A stretch of 53,879 nt of DNA from the NCBI GenBank assembly GCA_937912115.1, contig CALDOI010000009.1, positions 1-53,879 on the forward strand, in the 5' to 3' direction. Shown here piece by piece: positions 1 through 8,000 of the stretch (position 1 is the stretch's first letter; every line of letters begins with the position of its first letter). Below the pieces are notes generated by a model, which did not search any database, was not told where the DNA came from, and saw only the letters and a program-made list of their open reading frames with translations. The DNA comes from an uncultured Bacteroidota bacterium (GTDB lineage Bacteria; Bacteroidota; Bacteroidia; Bacteroidales; F082). The translations under genes and the position numbers were made by a program.

Positions 1-161
1 ATAATACTACCAATTGCAATTGCTCCGATATAAACAGGATTACCCAATTGTCCCATAAGAGCCAGATCCACTAATCCAAGCAATGGCACAGTAATATTTG
101 TGACAATGTTTGGTATCGCCAGTTTTAATATACTACTATTGATTGTATTACTGATTGTCAT
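1..161 (-). CDS. MATE family efflux transporter, N-terminal part only
   Basis: The first 53 codons of a gene that runs off the left edge. The translation starts MTISNTINSS and continues through a stretch rich in hydrophobic residues (VTNITVPLLGLVDLALMG, then NPVYIGAIAIGS), which is the characteristic first membrane helix and loop of DinF/NorM-type MATE proteins. These proteins export cationic drugs or metabolites across the inner membrane using a Na+ or H+ gradient. The ATG at 161 is the first in frame and puts the conserved helix at the expected distance from the N terminus. Substrate cannot be told from this fragment. It is transcribed in the same direction as cysH, which lies upstream across a repeat-containing spacer. 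Confidence 0.88.
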   Translation of the reverse strand, partial: MTISNTINSSILKLAIPNIVTNITVPLLGLVDLALMGQLGNPVYIGAIAIGSI

Positions 162-170
162 TGGTGACTT

Positions 171-217
171 GATAATTGGTCATTGCCTGCCTGCCGGCAA
201 AGGCAGGGATAATTGGT
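171..217. repeat. Palindromic repeat flanked by a 10-bp direct repeat
   Basis: GATAATTGGT at 171-180 is repeated exactly at 208-217. Between the two copies lies a 27-bp GC-rich insert (181-207) with CCTGCC pairing with GGCAGG around a GCCGGC core. The GC content contrasts sharply with the AT-rich surroundings. The arrangement looks like a miniature palindromic element between target-site duplications, though a chance duplication cannot be excluded. Related CTGCC/GGCAG palindromes lie at 1390-1402 and 9707-9737. Confidence 0.55.
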
Positions 218-296
218 AATTGGAAAATTGGTCACTATTTTATGAGCAACAAACCTGATATATGAATAAAAACGAGTTACCAATTTCAATTAGTTA

Positions 297-1004
297 CTAT
301 TTCTCGTGTAGTCCGCATTCCTTAGATTCAGGATCTTCCCACCACCATCGTCCTGCTCTAATATCCTCGTCGGGTTCAATAGCTCTGGTGCAGGGTTGAC
401 AACCAATACTTGCAAATCCTTTATCATGTAAAGAATTATATGGTATTTTTTTGGCTTCTATATAACCCATAACATCATTCACAGTCCAGTTAATTAGTGG
501 ATTTATTTTTAGCATGTTATTATTCTCATCCCACTCAATTAGCTGCATATCTGTTCTGGTAACAGACTGGTCTCGTCTAAGTCCGGTAATCCACCCATCT
601 AGTTCATTCATTGCCCGAGCCAAAGGAACAAGCTTACGCAGATTACAACATAATTTCCTGTTTTCTATGCTTTCATAAAATAGATTAATTCCCTTTGTGT
701 TTACCATTTCTTCTACTTCTACCGTATTGGGGAAATAAACATCGATGGAAATTCCATATTTTTTACTTGTTCGGTCAATCAGATCATATGTTTCCGGAAA
801 AAGTCTTCCAGTATCTAAAGTAAAAATTTTGGCGCTATTATCAATTGAAGCAACCATTTCAGTTAGCACCTGATCTTCGAGACCTAAGCTTGTGGATAAT
901 GCAACTTTTCCAGAAAATTGTTTTAAAAAGAAACTCAATATTTCATGCGGGGTTGAATCGGATAATTCACTATTCCATTCTTCTATAATCTCTCTGTCCA
1001 TCAT
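297..1004 (-). CDS. cysH: Assimilatory adenylyl-sulfate (APS) reductase, CysH family
   Basis: 235 aa. Reduces APS (or PAPS) to sulfite in assimilatory sulfate reduction in the cytoplasm, using thioredoxin. It carries the family's nucleotide-binding loop (STSLGLEDQV, 37-46), the DTGRLFPET segment (64-72) and the KG-x-N-LFYES region. The cysteines C119-C120 and C202/C205 form the CC...CxxC set that binds a [4Fe-4S] cluster in APS-type reductases and is absent from E. coli-type PAPS reductases. C230 in ECGLH is the catalytic cysteine. Full length. The start has two consecutive Met codons (1004 or 1001). A TAnnTTTG box lies about 17 bp upstream. No other sulfate genes (cysDN) are adjacent, so the rest of the pathway must lie elsewhere. 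APS rather than PAPS preference is inferred from the cluster cysteines. Confidence 0.93.
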   Translation of the reverse strand: MMDREIIEEWNSELSDSTPHEILSFFLKQFSGKVALSTSLGLEDQVLTEMVASIDNSAKIFTLDTGRLFPETYDLIDRTSKKYGISIDVYFPNTVEVEEMVNTKGINLFYESIENRKLCCNLRKLVPLARAMNELDGWITGLRRDQSVTRTDMQLIEWDENNNMLKINPLINWTVNDVMGYIEAKKIPYNSLHDKGFASIGCQPCTRAIEPDEDIRAGRWWWEDPESKECGLHEK

Positions 1005-1020
1005 ATTTTAAATTAATGGG

Positions 1021-1028
1021 CAAATATA
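1021..1028 (-). promoter_or_regulatory. Candidate -7 box for cysH
   Basis: Reads TATATTTG on the minus strand, matching the Bacteroidota -7 consensus TAnnTTTG, 17 bp upstream of the cysH start. No convincing -33 TTG is visible. Confidence 0.4.
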
Positions 1029-1118
1029 TTGAAAGTTATGGATTACCATTGAGAGGCTTACTTCAGGTTAAATATTATTTTGATGAACGGTATATTTTTA
1101 AACCTGTGCTTTAATATA

Positions 1119-1192
1119 TTCCGTACCTAACGGCACGGAAAATAATAGATGTTGTATTTTTCTACCCATATTTAGTTCCTAACGGAACTATA
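1119..1192. repeat. Two-hairpin intergenic repeat of Bacteroidota type
   Basis: Read on the minus strand it consists of GTTCC-GTTA-GGAAC, a spacer AAATATGGGTAGAAA, about 25 variable bases, then CCGTGCCGTTAGGTACGG. The order (hairpin, AAATATnGGTAGAAA, second GTGCCGT..GGTAC hairpin) resembles from memory a dispersed repeat common in Bacteroidota intergenic DNA. The two palindromes and the spacer are seen directly. Membership of the family is recall, not a search result. Confidence 0.5.
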
Positions 1193-1389
1193 ACACAATA
1201 ATTCCCCAAAATTTTTCTGTTCTAAAAAAAATCTGTAAAGACATCTCATAGTTATTGTTTGTTGAATAAGACTTATAGCCAATAGTTGAAATACGAGTAA
1301 AAACCCCTGGGTCAAATTAAAGTATAGTAGAAAGTAGTATGCTCTTATTGCTACTTTGTAGTTATTGGTTCCAGCACTTCAAAACCAGT

Positions 1390-1402
1390 CTGCCTTTGGC
1401 AG
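1390..1402. repeat. Short CTGCC/GGCAG palindrome
   Basis: CTGCC-TTT-GGCAG, a perfect 5-bp stem. It shares its arms with the elements at 171-217 and 9707-9737, so it may be a remnant of the same repeat family. Too short to be sure. Confidence 0.3.
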
Positions 1403-1449
1403 CATAAAATTTGTCTTAATTCTAAGGATTAAGATATAAGGCAGAAAAA

Positions 1450-2361
1450 TCAAGTAATTAAGGCACCAGTAAGATCAGCCACATTAGCTATCCCATTATT
1501 ACTGCAATATTCCTTAATACCATCAATAATTTTTATGCTTATCTGAGGATCAATAAAATTAGCAGTGCCAACCTGAATTGCTGATGAACCGGCAAGCATA
1601 AATTCAATGGCGTCGGTTGCATTCATTATGCCTCCAATTCCAACAATCGGTATTTTAACAGCATTGTAAACCTGCCACACCATTCGCAAAGCTACTGGCT
1701 TGATTGCCGGGCCACTTAACCCACCAGTAATGGTTGAAAGAACTGGTTTTCGTGTGTGCGCATCAATGGCCATTCCAAGCAATGTATTTACAAGCGAAAC
1801 AGCATCAGCCCCGGCACTCTCAACACCTTTAGCTATTTCTGTAATATCTGTAACATTTGGGGATAGTTTTACGATAATTATTTTGTCGTAAACTTCTCTT
1901 ACCGCCCTTGTTACAGCCATGGCCGAAGGACAGCTAACTCCAAAGGCCATTCCGCCTTCTTTTACGTTTGGACATGAAATATTAAGTTCAAGACCATGTA
2001 TTCCTTCAACGTCATTAAGCTTTTCAGCAACAGCTATATAATCTTCAACTACAGATCCATTAATATTGGGAAATATTTCAGTATCCCATTTTTTTATCTT
2101 GGGATAGATTGTATTTAAGAAATAGTCGATTCCCTTATTTTGTAGTCCAACAGCATTTAACATTCCCGAGGGTGTTTCGGCCATCCTTGGATAGTCATTA
2201 CCTTCTCTGTTTTTGAGAGTTAACCCTTTAACAAAAATTCCCCCAAGGCGGTTAAGGTCGATGAAGTCTTCAAACTCCTCCCCAAATCCAAATGTACCTG
2301 ATGCTGTGGTAACCGGGTTTTTAAGATTTAGTCCGGCAATATTTACATTTAAATTTACCAT
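1450..2361 (-). CDS. pyrD: Dihydroorotate dehydrogenase B (NAD+), catalytic subunit
   Basis: 303 aa, normal length for class 1B. Oxidises dihydroorotate to orotate in pyrimidine synthesis, with FMN in a TIM barrel. Visible motifs are [10 protein letters not shown] (18-27), the NAVGLQNKG segment (69-77), and [11 protein letters not shown] containing C130, the active-site base that marks class 1 enzymes (class 2 uses Ser). Near the C terminus IPIVGIGGI and the QVGTA phosphate-binding segment hold FMN. The start overlaps the end of pyrK by 7 bp, indicating translational coupling with the electron-transfer subunit, which identifies this as the class 1B heterotetramer rather than the fumarate-linked 1A enzyme. 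Confidence 0.95.
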   Translation of the reverse strand: MVNLNVNIAGLNLKNPVTTASGTFGFGEEFEDFIDLNRLGGIFVKGLTLKNREGNDYPRMAETPSGMLNAVGLQNKGIDYFLNTIYPKIKKWDTEIFPNINGSVVEDYIAVAEKLNDVEGIHGLELNISCPNVKEGGMAFGVSCPSAMAVTRAVREVYDKIIIVKLSPNVTDITEIAKGVESAGADAVSLVNTLLGMAIDAHTRKPVLSTITGGLSGPAIKPVALRMVWQVYNAVKIPIVGIGGIMNATDAIEFMLAGSSAIQVGTANFIDPQISIKIIDGIKEYCSNNGIANVADLTGALIT

Positions 2362-3119
2362 TTCAAATCTTTTGAATTAAAAACAGGGCCTTCGGTACAA
2401 ACACATTCATTACCTCTAACTGTAGGAGTTACACAACATAAACAAGCACCAATACCACATGCCATCATATTTTCCAATGAAGCCTCACAAGGGATATTTT
2501 TTTCATGTGCAATTTGTGCAACAGCCTTCATCATCGGATCGGGACCACATGTATAAATATGATCAAAGTCCATATTGCCTGCAAAAATAGAATGTTGAGT
2601 TACAAGACCTTTTTCTCCCATTGAACCATCTTCAGTAGTAACCAGCACTTTGCCAAATTTGTTAAACTCATCGGTTAAGAAAACATCGCCCTTTGATCTT
2701 GCACCAATTAAAAAGGTTACCTCGGTGCTAACATCAATCAGTTTGGAAGCAAGCATAATAAATGGGGCAATCCCTGATCCTCCACCTACTATCAGCACTT
2801 TTTTTCGATGAATAATACTAAACGAATTACCAAGCGGGTATACAATGTTTACTTTAGAATCAACATCTAAATTCCCAAGCTGACGCGTACCCTTACCCAT
2901 TGCTTTAATATAAAACTTAATAGTATTTTCGCCATGATCAACATCAAGAACTGATATTGGTCGACGGAGAAATACATCTGGTGAGTTAGGGACTTTAATT
3001 TCAGCAAAGTTACCGGGATCGATATTTTCAATATCCGAATCTGAACTTAATGTAATGATATAATTATCCTTATTTAGCCAGTTGTAACCAACAACATTAA
3101 AGTCCTGTACTCTTTTCAT
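2355..3119 (-). CDS. pyrK: Dihydroorotate dehydrogenase B, electron-transfer subunit
   Basis: 254 aa. Passes electrons from the FMN of PyrD through a [2Fe-2S] cluster and FAD to NAD+. The FAD domain has LRRPISV (51-57), the NAD-binding lobe has VGGGSGIAP (111-119) and the TCGPDPMM segment (190-197). The C-terminal cluster motif is CGIGACLCC followed by ECVC, giving ligands C221, C226, C229 and C241. It overlaps pyrD by 7 bp and lies 4 bp after the DUF5606 gene, so the three genes form one operon. All cofactor motifs are intact. Confidence 0.94.
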   Translation of the reverse strand: MKRVQDFNVVGYNWLNKDNYIITLSSDSDIENIDPGNFAEIKVPNSPDVFLRRPISVLDVDHGENTIKFYIKAMGKGTRQLGNLDVDSKVNIVYPLGNSFSIIHRKKVLIVGGGSGIAPFIMLASKLIDVSTEVTFLIGARSKGDVFLTDEFNKFGKVLVTTEDGSMGEKGLVTQHSIFAGNMDFDHIYTCGPDPMMKAVAQIAHEKNIPCEASLENMMACGIGACLCCVTPTVRGNECVCTEGPVFNSKDLKW

Positions 3120-3123
3120 ATGG

Positions 3124-3618
3124 CTATTTTTCCTCAGGTTTTTCTTCCTGTATATCTTCCTTTTTGTCTTCAGGAGCTACTTCTTCTGTTTCAACTTCCT
3201 CCTCCTCATTAGTTGTAGTTTCTTCTTCCTCAGTAAAATCCAATAGTTCTTTTTCAAGAAGCAAATTATACCACGAAAAAATCTTTTTTATATCACTTAC
3301 ATAAACTGCATTTCGATCGTAATCAGGAAGAATCTCTGCAAAAGTTGATTTAAGGGAATCGCCAGAAGACTTTTTTGAACTATCAACTGCCTTTCCACCA
3401 GTATAATCAAAAATACTTTTAAAAACTTTCTCCAATGCTACATCCTCACTATCAGTATAAATACTAATCTCTTTAAGAGTACTAACTCTGTCGTGAGCAA
3501 AGGATGGTATCTTTTTCCCATCTAACAGCGATTCAACAATAAGGTTATTTTTCGCTTCTCCAACCATCAGATATAATCCAGGTTTACCGGATATTGATAA
3601 AATTTTACTTAAGTCCAT
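3124..3618 (-). CDS. DUF5606 domain protein with acidic C-terminal tail
   Basis: 164 aa. Residues 1-130 match the DUF5606 family, which I know as a conserved Bacteroidota protein without known function (N terminus DLSKILSISGKPGLYLMV). Residues from about 130 to the end are almost entirely Glu, Thr, Val, Lys and Asp, a disordered acidic tail. No signal peptide or membrane helix, so it is predicted cytoplasmic. It is the first gene of an operon with pyrK and pyrD (4-bp gap to pyrK) and has its own TAnnTTTG box. A link to pyrimidine synthesis is suggested only by position. Confidence 0.8.
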   Translation of the reverse strand: MDLSKILSISGKPGLYLMVGEAKNNLIVESLLDGKKIPSFAHDRVSTLKEISIYTDSEDVALEKVFKSIFDYTGGKAVDSSKKSSGDSLKSTFAEILPDYDRNAVYVSDIKKIFSWYNLLLEKELLDFTEEEETTTNEEEEVETEEVAPEDKKEDIQEEKPEEK

Positions 3619-3636
3619 ATTGTGTTAAAATTTGTG

Positions 3637-3644
3637 CAAAAATA
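3637..3644 (-). promoter_or_regulatory. Candidate -7 box for the DUF5606-pyrK-pyrD operon
   Basis: TATTTTTG on the minus strand, 19 bp upstream of the DUF5606 start. Confidence 0.38.
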
Positions 3645-3784
3645 ATATTAAAACTAAATGAGACGCTTCTTTTTTATAAGTTGGCTTAAAACACCCATTG
3701 TAGTTTGATAATGGTAATGACTTTCATTAACCACATCAGGTTGCATTTTATTCCATTTATCTGATTAATTAATGGCTAATATGT

Positions 3785-3792
3785 TACTTTTG
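3785..3792 (+). promoter_or_regulatory. Candidate -7 box for the TPR lipoprotein gene
   Basis: TACTTTTG on the plus strand, 30 bp upstream of the ATG at 3823. It matches TAnnTTTG. Confidence 0.4.
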
Positions 3793-3822
3793 CCGCTCTT
3801 ATGATTAACTAAACTATCAAAT

Positions 3823-4710
3823 ATGAAATATGTAATAGTATTGAATTTCACTATATTAGCTTTCTTACTATCAGGATGTGGATCGGGTAAACAGCTGACT
3901 CAGAAAAAATCAGAAGCTGAATCATTCTTTTTAGCCAGTAATTATAGTGGAGCTTTAATCTCTTATAAAGAAATTATAAGTATATACGAGGAAAATAATA
4001 ATTCAGCTGAGTGTAAAGTTTATACTAAAGCAGGCGAGTCAGCCTTGAAAACAGGAGATGCAAAACTTGCTATTACATATCTAAAAAAAGCAACTAACAC
4101 CAAATTCGCAAACCAATCAACATATTATTATTTGGCTCAGGCATATAAAGAGGTTGATAATTTATCATTGGAAATTGTTGCGCTGGTTGATTACTTAGAA
4201 TTATTTCCACAAGGGACTAACCTTATTGGCATAAATACCAGACTGTTCTACACTTATGTTGAATCAGATAATTATGAAGCTGCATTTAAGCTTTGGCCTG
4301 AAATAATTTCGAATGATCAAAAAAACACTAGTTTGTTAGAAGCATATTTTTCAATTAATCAAAGGTTAAACAAAGTTGATGAATGCAATAAGGTTGCTCA
4401 GGAACTTCTTGATATTAATGAAGAAAATTTAGTTGCCTTATCCTGGTTTGGAAAACAATATTATCGTAAAGCTGAAGATTTGTATCAAAAGGAAATGAAA
4501 GCCTACGAAAATAAAAAAACTAATAAGCAGTATAATATACTGTTGACAGCTTTGGAGAATGTAACTTATGATTATAAAATATCATTGAAGTATTTTACTA
4601 AACTTTATTCATTACAACCTATACCAGAAAATGCAAATTACTTAAGTCATATATACGGTAGATTGAGTGATGAAAAGAAATCAGAATACTATAAGAAACT
4701 GGCAAATTAA
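3823..4710 (+). CDS. TPR-containing lipoprotein
   Basis: 295 aa. Signal peptide with lipobox LLSGC, lipidation at C19. The rest is helical and resembles tandem tetratricopeptide repeats: a unit around 27-60 (SEAESFFLASNYSGALISY), another around 65-92 (KAGESALKTGDAKLAITYLKKA), another at about 97-125, and later units near 205-260. The N-terminal pattern is similar to BamD/YfiO-type outer-membrane assembly lipoproteins, but the order and length differ, so I do not call it BamD. Probably an envelope scaffold protein. It has its own -7 box and is convergent with purB, ending 9 bp from the purB stop. Confidence 0.75.
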   Translation: MKYVIVLNFTILAFLLSGCGSGKQLTQKKSEAESFFLASNYSGALISYKEIISIYEENNNSAECKVYTKAGESALKTGDAKLAITYLKKATNTKFANQSTYYYLAQAYKEVDNLSLEIVALVDYLELFPQGTNLIGINTRLFYTYVESDNYEAAFKLWPEIISNDQKNTSLLEAYFSINQRLNKVDECNKVAQELLDINEENLVALSWFGKQYYRKAEDLYQKEMKAYENKKTNKQYNILLTALENVTYDYKISLKYFTKLYSLQPIPENANYLSHIYGRLSDEKKSEYYKKLAN

Positions 4711-4719
4711 CACTTGTTT

Positions 4720-6072
4720 CTAGATCAAACTAATCCCAGTATAATTATCAGGGTTAATTGCTTTTAATTCAGTTTTAAGCACATCCGGAACTTGAAGTCC
4801 ATTAATAAACTTGTGCATGGAATCCATTGTGATTTTTTCGTTAGTTCTGGTCAATTCCTTTAGAGCTTCATAAGGATTTGGGTAATTCTCACGTCGTAAT
4901 ATAGTTTGAATCGCTTCTGCAATTACAGCCCAGTTATTTTCAAGATCTTCAGCAAGTTTCTCCTCATTTAAAATTAGCTTTTCCAAACCTTTGATCAACG
5001 ATTTTATTGCAATTAGCATATGCCCAAGGGGAGTACCAATATTACGTGTTACAGTTGAATCGGTTAAGTCCCTTTGCAATCTTGATACAGGTAGTTTTTC
5101 AGCCATATGAATCAGTAAAGCATTGGCTATTCCCAAATTACCTTCGGCATTTTCAAAATCAATGGGATTAACTTTATGAGGCATAGCCGATGAACCAACT
5201 TCTCCTTTTTTAATTTTCTGTTTAAAATAATCCATCGAAACATATGCCCAGATATCTCGGCTAAAATCAATCAAAATTGTATTTATACGACTAAGATTAT
5301 GAAAATAAGCTGCCAAATAATCATAATGTTCAATTTGTGTAGTCGTTTTTTGTCGGTGAAGATGAAGTTCTTTCCTAACAAATTGGCAAGCAAAAGATTC
5401 CCAATCTATATTTGGATAAGCCACGAGATGAGCATTAAAATTACCGGTGGCTCCTCCAAATTTTCCACTAAAAGGTATCGATCCAAGCATCATCAACTGA
5501 TTTTCCAATCGCTCAACAAAAACATATATTTCTTTACCAAGTTTTGTTGGTGAGGCTGGTTGACCATGGGTACGGGCAAGCATCGAAATATCTTTCCAAT
5601 AATATGCCTTTAGGTTAATTTTTTCCAACAGATCCTCAAGGGCTGGCCTAATTACCTCATTGTGGGCATCTTTTAGTGAAAGTGGCAAGGCTGTATTATT
5701 AATGTCCTGGGATGTTAATCCAAAATGTATGAACTCTTTAAATTCACTTTGTCCAATTTCTTCAAAACAATCTTTAATGAAATATTCAACAGCCTTCACA
5801 TCATGGTTTGTGGTTTTTTCGATAACTTTAATTGCCAATGCATCTTCAGGTGTAAAATTCAAGTAAATATCTCGTAACCTTCCAAACTGATCCTTATCAA
5901 AGCCAGCTAAACCAGGCAATGGAATATTACAAAGTGATATGAAATATTCGATTTCAGTTTTTACCCGATACTTAAATAATGCAAATTCTGAGAAGTAATT
6001 TGATAACTCTTCGGTTTTATTATTGTAGCGTCCATCTATTGGTGATATTGCAGTAATTGGATTTAGTTCCAT
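4720..6072 (-). CDS. purB: Adenylosuccinate lyase
   Basis: 450 aa, the E. coli-like long form. Cleaves SAICAR to AICAR plus fumarate and adenylosuccinate to AMP plus fumarate in purine synthesis. The N terminus NPITAISPIDGRY is characteristic of this clade. Active-site pieces are TSQD (120-123), ARTHGQPASPT (166-176), and the fumarase/lyase signature GSSAMPHKVNP (293-303), whose serine pair holds the catalytic base. Single-gene transcription unit with a TAnnTTTG box 18 bp upstream. Confidence 0.96.
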   Translation of the reverse strand: MELNPITAISPIDGRYNNKTEELSNYFSEFALFKYRVKTEIEYFISLCNIPLPGLAGFDKDQFGRLRDIYLNFTPEDALAIKVIEKTTNHDVKAVEYFIKDCFEEIGQSEFKEFIHFGLTSQDINNTALPLSLKDAHNEVIRPALEDLLEKINLKAYYWKDISMLARTHGQPASPTKLGKEIYVFVERLENQLMMLGSIPFSGKFGGATGNFNAHLVAYPNIDWESFACQFVRKELHLHRQKTTTQIEHYDYLAAYFHNLSRINTILIDFSRDIWAYVSMDYFKQKIKKGEVGSSAMPHKVNPIDFENAEGNLGIANALLIHMAEKLPVSRLQRDLTDSTVTRNIGTPLGHMLIAIKSLIKGLEKLILNEEKLAEDLENNWAVIAEAIQTILRRENYPNPYEALKELTRTNEKITMDSMHKFINGLQVPDVLKTELKAINPDNYTGISLI

Positions 6073-6089
6073 GTTGATTATTTTGAGGG

Positions 6090-6097
6090 CAAAATTA
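6090..6097 (-). promoter_or_regulatory. Candidate -7 box for purB
   Basis: TAATTTTG on the minus strand, 18 bp upstream of the purB ATG. Confidence 0.42.
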
Positions 6098-6261
6098 ATA
6101 ATATCTTATGACTTTTATATTATAACCGGGCTATGAAATCAGGGTAAATGCAACTAAATTTAATACTTATAATCATGCTCAATAATTTGGTTTATTGCAA
6201 ATTGAAAAAAAATATATTAATATTGCTATTTAAAACACTTCTAAATAATATTAAAATTTAA

Positions 6262-6780
6262 ATGGGCAATACTACACATATTAGACCTAAATGCAAATTC
6301 TCCTCCGAAATTGCTCCTGCAAATATTATTGAGGAAGTTAAAATATTGCTTTCCAAGACTAATAATGTTAATGGGAAAATAATTGATAACCAAATTTATT
6401 TAATGATCCCCAAAGAAGAACAACACTATTGGTCGCCAGAGTTTAGAGTTACAATTAATGAAGATGAAAACGGTTCACTAATTAAGGGGATTGCAGGTCC
6501 AAATGGTAAAGTATGGGCAACATTTATAGTATTTTATGGATTGGCGATAATGTTACTTATTTTTGGAGGATCACTTGGAATTTCAGAGTGGATGTTAGAT
6601 ATTGATTCAATATGGATTTGGAGTATTCCGATTTCATTGTTTTTGTATATACTTATTGTTATAGCCGCTAAATATGGCCAAAAATTGGGGAATGATCAGT
6701 TAATTCGTTTACGATACTTTTTAGATGAGGCGATTGCAAGAGCCGAAAATAAGAAACCCTATAAAACAAAGGCGCATTAA
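6262..6780 (+). CDS. Unknown protein with two C-terminal membrane helices
   Basis: 172 aa, not recognised. Residues 1-85 form a soluble domain with no signal peptide (IIEEVKILLSKTNNVNGKI, then a beta-rich HYWSPEFRVTINED stretch). Two membrane helices follow at about 86-106 (FIVFYGLAIMLLIFGGSLGI) and 117-138, then a short basic helical tail. Topology suggests an N-terminal cytoplasmic domain anchored in the inner membrane. Codon use resembles the neighbours. Single gene, no conserved partner visible. Confidence 0.7.
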   Translation: MGNTTHIRPKCKFSSEIAPANIIEEVKILLSKTNNVNGKIIDNQIYLMIPKEEQHYWSPEFRVTINEDENGSLIKGIAGPNGKVWATFIVFYGLAIMLLIFGGSLGISEWMLDIDSIWIWSIPISLFLYILIVIAAKYGQKLGNDQLIRLRYFLDEAIARAENKKPYKTKAH

Positions 6781-6882
6781 CTATTATTGTTTAAAGAAGT
6801 AATCGAAAATTTTTAGATGCCAGAATGATCTTATATTGTGAAGTTTGGCATCAAGTTCCTGAAATCATAATCATTGCACTAA

Positions 6883-7860
6883 TCATTTTATTTCCATTTT
6901 AATCTTAATAATATCCGATGTACCATCATCATTATCACAAACTGTTACCAATACCATATTTTTATTATCAGCATTTGAAATAGTACATACCCCTTCAAGT
7001 TTTTTTTCCATTGATAATCCATTATCTATAACCAATGTAGCAATATAGTTACCATCCTCTATTCCCGAGAAAGGAATAATACCAATAAAACTTCCAAGCA
7101 CCTTCCCATCATTAATCTCGTCTTTTGTATCCTCCAGTGAAGCTGTAAATACTAATCCTGTATTATCAGGCAGTACGCATGTCCCTGAAAAACCGGAAGA
7201 TACTCCTTGATAAATCGGCAGATCAAAGGCAAATATTTCGAATTGAGGAATAGGTGAATCACTTTTTATGTATTCAATAAATTTGTTTCGATTTATTTTG
7301 ATAACAATATTCTCGCTCACATTACCTCTGTGCAATAAATATACATGTTCATTTGAGAAGGCAATTCCCTCAATATTTATTTCGTTTTTTGGGGGCAGCC
7401 CTGCTTTCAATTTAATTTTGTCATACAATGGTCGAAGGCTTTTTGAGCGTAAATAATTGCTTGATTCAATTCCAAAAATGTGAGCGGTATCCCTATTTAT
7501 TTTCATTGAGCCAGATGAAAGTATTACAACATAAACACCTGTACTGTCGGTAATTATATCAGCACATTCAAAATCGGCTTTCTGATTTTTAGGCGTTCTT
7601 CCATTATAGAGTGAATCGATTTTAGAAATTTGAGTTTTTCCTGTAATTTTAAAATTACTATTGAGATTATATAACCAAGGGATATCATCTCCAACTATAT
7701 AGTACACCGAGTTATGCACGCCAATTCCAGAAGCAGATGAAAGATCACTTAGTTGCAATATTTCGGGTTCGGAGAGAAAAATTTTTTTCTCACTAGTAGT
7801 ATTACATGAAATCAACAATAAAACAAAAAATATTGCCGGGTAAGATGCTTTTGCTATCAC
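6883..7860 (-). CDS. Lipoprotein, possible beta-propeller (DUF6929-like)
   Basis: 325 aa. Signal peptide with lipobox LLISC, lipidation at C19. The mature part consists of beta-strand repeats with aspartate turns (VGDDIPWLYNLNSNF, FECADIITDSTGVYVVILSSGS, INIEGIAFSNEHVYLLHRG). This is the pattern of envelope beta-propeller proteins of the phytase-like/SdiA-regulated type, and it resembles the DUF6929 family from memory. No catalytic residues can be assigned. It has its own -7 box. Probably anchored to the periplasmic or outer-membrane face. Confidence 0.7.
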   Translation of the reverse strand: MIAKASYPAIFFVLLLISCNTTSEKKIFLSEPEILQLSDLSSASGIGVHNSVYYIVGDDIPWLYNLNSNFKITGKTQISKIDSLYNGRTPKNQKADFECADIITDSTGVYVVILSSGSMKINRDTAHIFGIESSNYLRSKSLRPLYDKIKLKAGLPPKNEINIEGIAFSNEHVYLLHRGNVSENIVIKINRNKFIEYIKSDSPIPQFEIFAFDLPIYQGVSSGFSGTCVLPDNTGLVFTASLEDTKDEINDGKVLGSFIGIIPFSGIEDGNYIATLVIDNGLSMEKKLEGVCTISNADNKNMVLVTVCDNDDGTSDIIKIKMEIK

Positions 7861-7894
7861 TTTATGGAGTTTAAATTAGAAATATTATTTTTAG

Positions 7895-7902
7895 CAAAGG
7901 TA
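7895..7902 (-). promoter_or_regulatory. Candidate -7 box for the beta-propeller lipoprotein gene
   Basis: TACCTTTG on the minus strand, 35 bp upstream of the start at 7860. Confidence 0.38.
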
Positions 7903-8000
7903 GTATTTGGTACTAATGATTTCATACAACCATAAAATACAGGCACGTTATTTGAAGAAGAGTTTGTTTATTGGCTGGTTATTGGCATAATTTCATAATT

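Larger units (their letters stand above)
1005..1449. other. Intergenic region between pyrD and cysH with repeat elements
   Basis: 445 bp without a credible gene. It holds the cysH -7 box (1021-1028), a two-hairpin dispersed-type repeat (1119-1192) and a short CTGCC-TTT-GGCAG palindrome (1390-1402). The remainder is AT-rich without further structure that I can see. Confidence 0.7.

Noticed and set aside
6816-6852. GATGCCA/TGGCATC hairpin between the 6262 gene and the next gene
   Set aside because: The loop is 23 bases and no T-run follows, so it is unlikely to be a terminator.
7971-8000. Earlier Met for the rhomboid protease
   Set aside because: It adds ten residues with no family match. The Met at 8001 gives a typical charged rhomboid N terminus.
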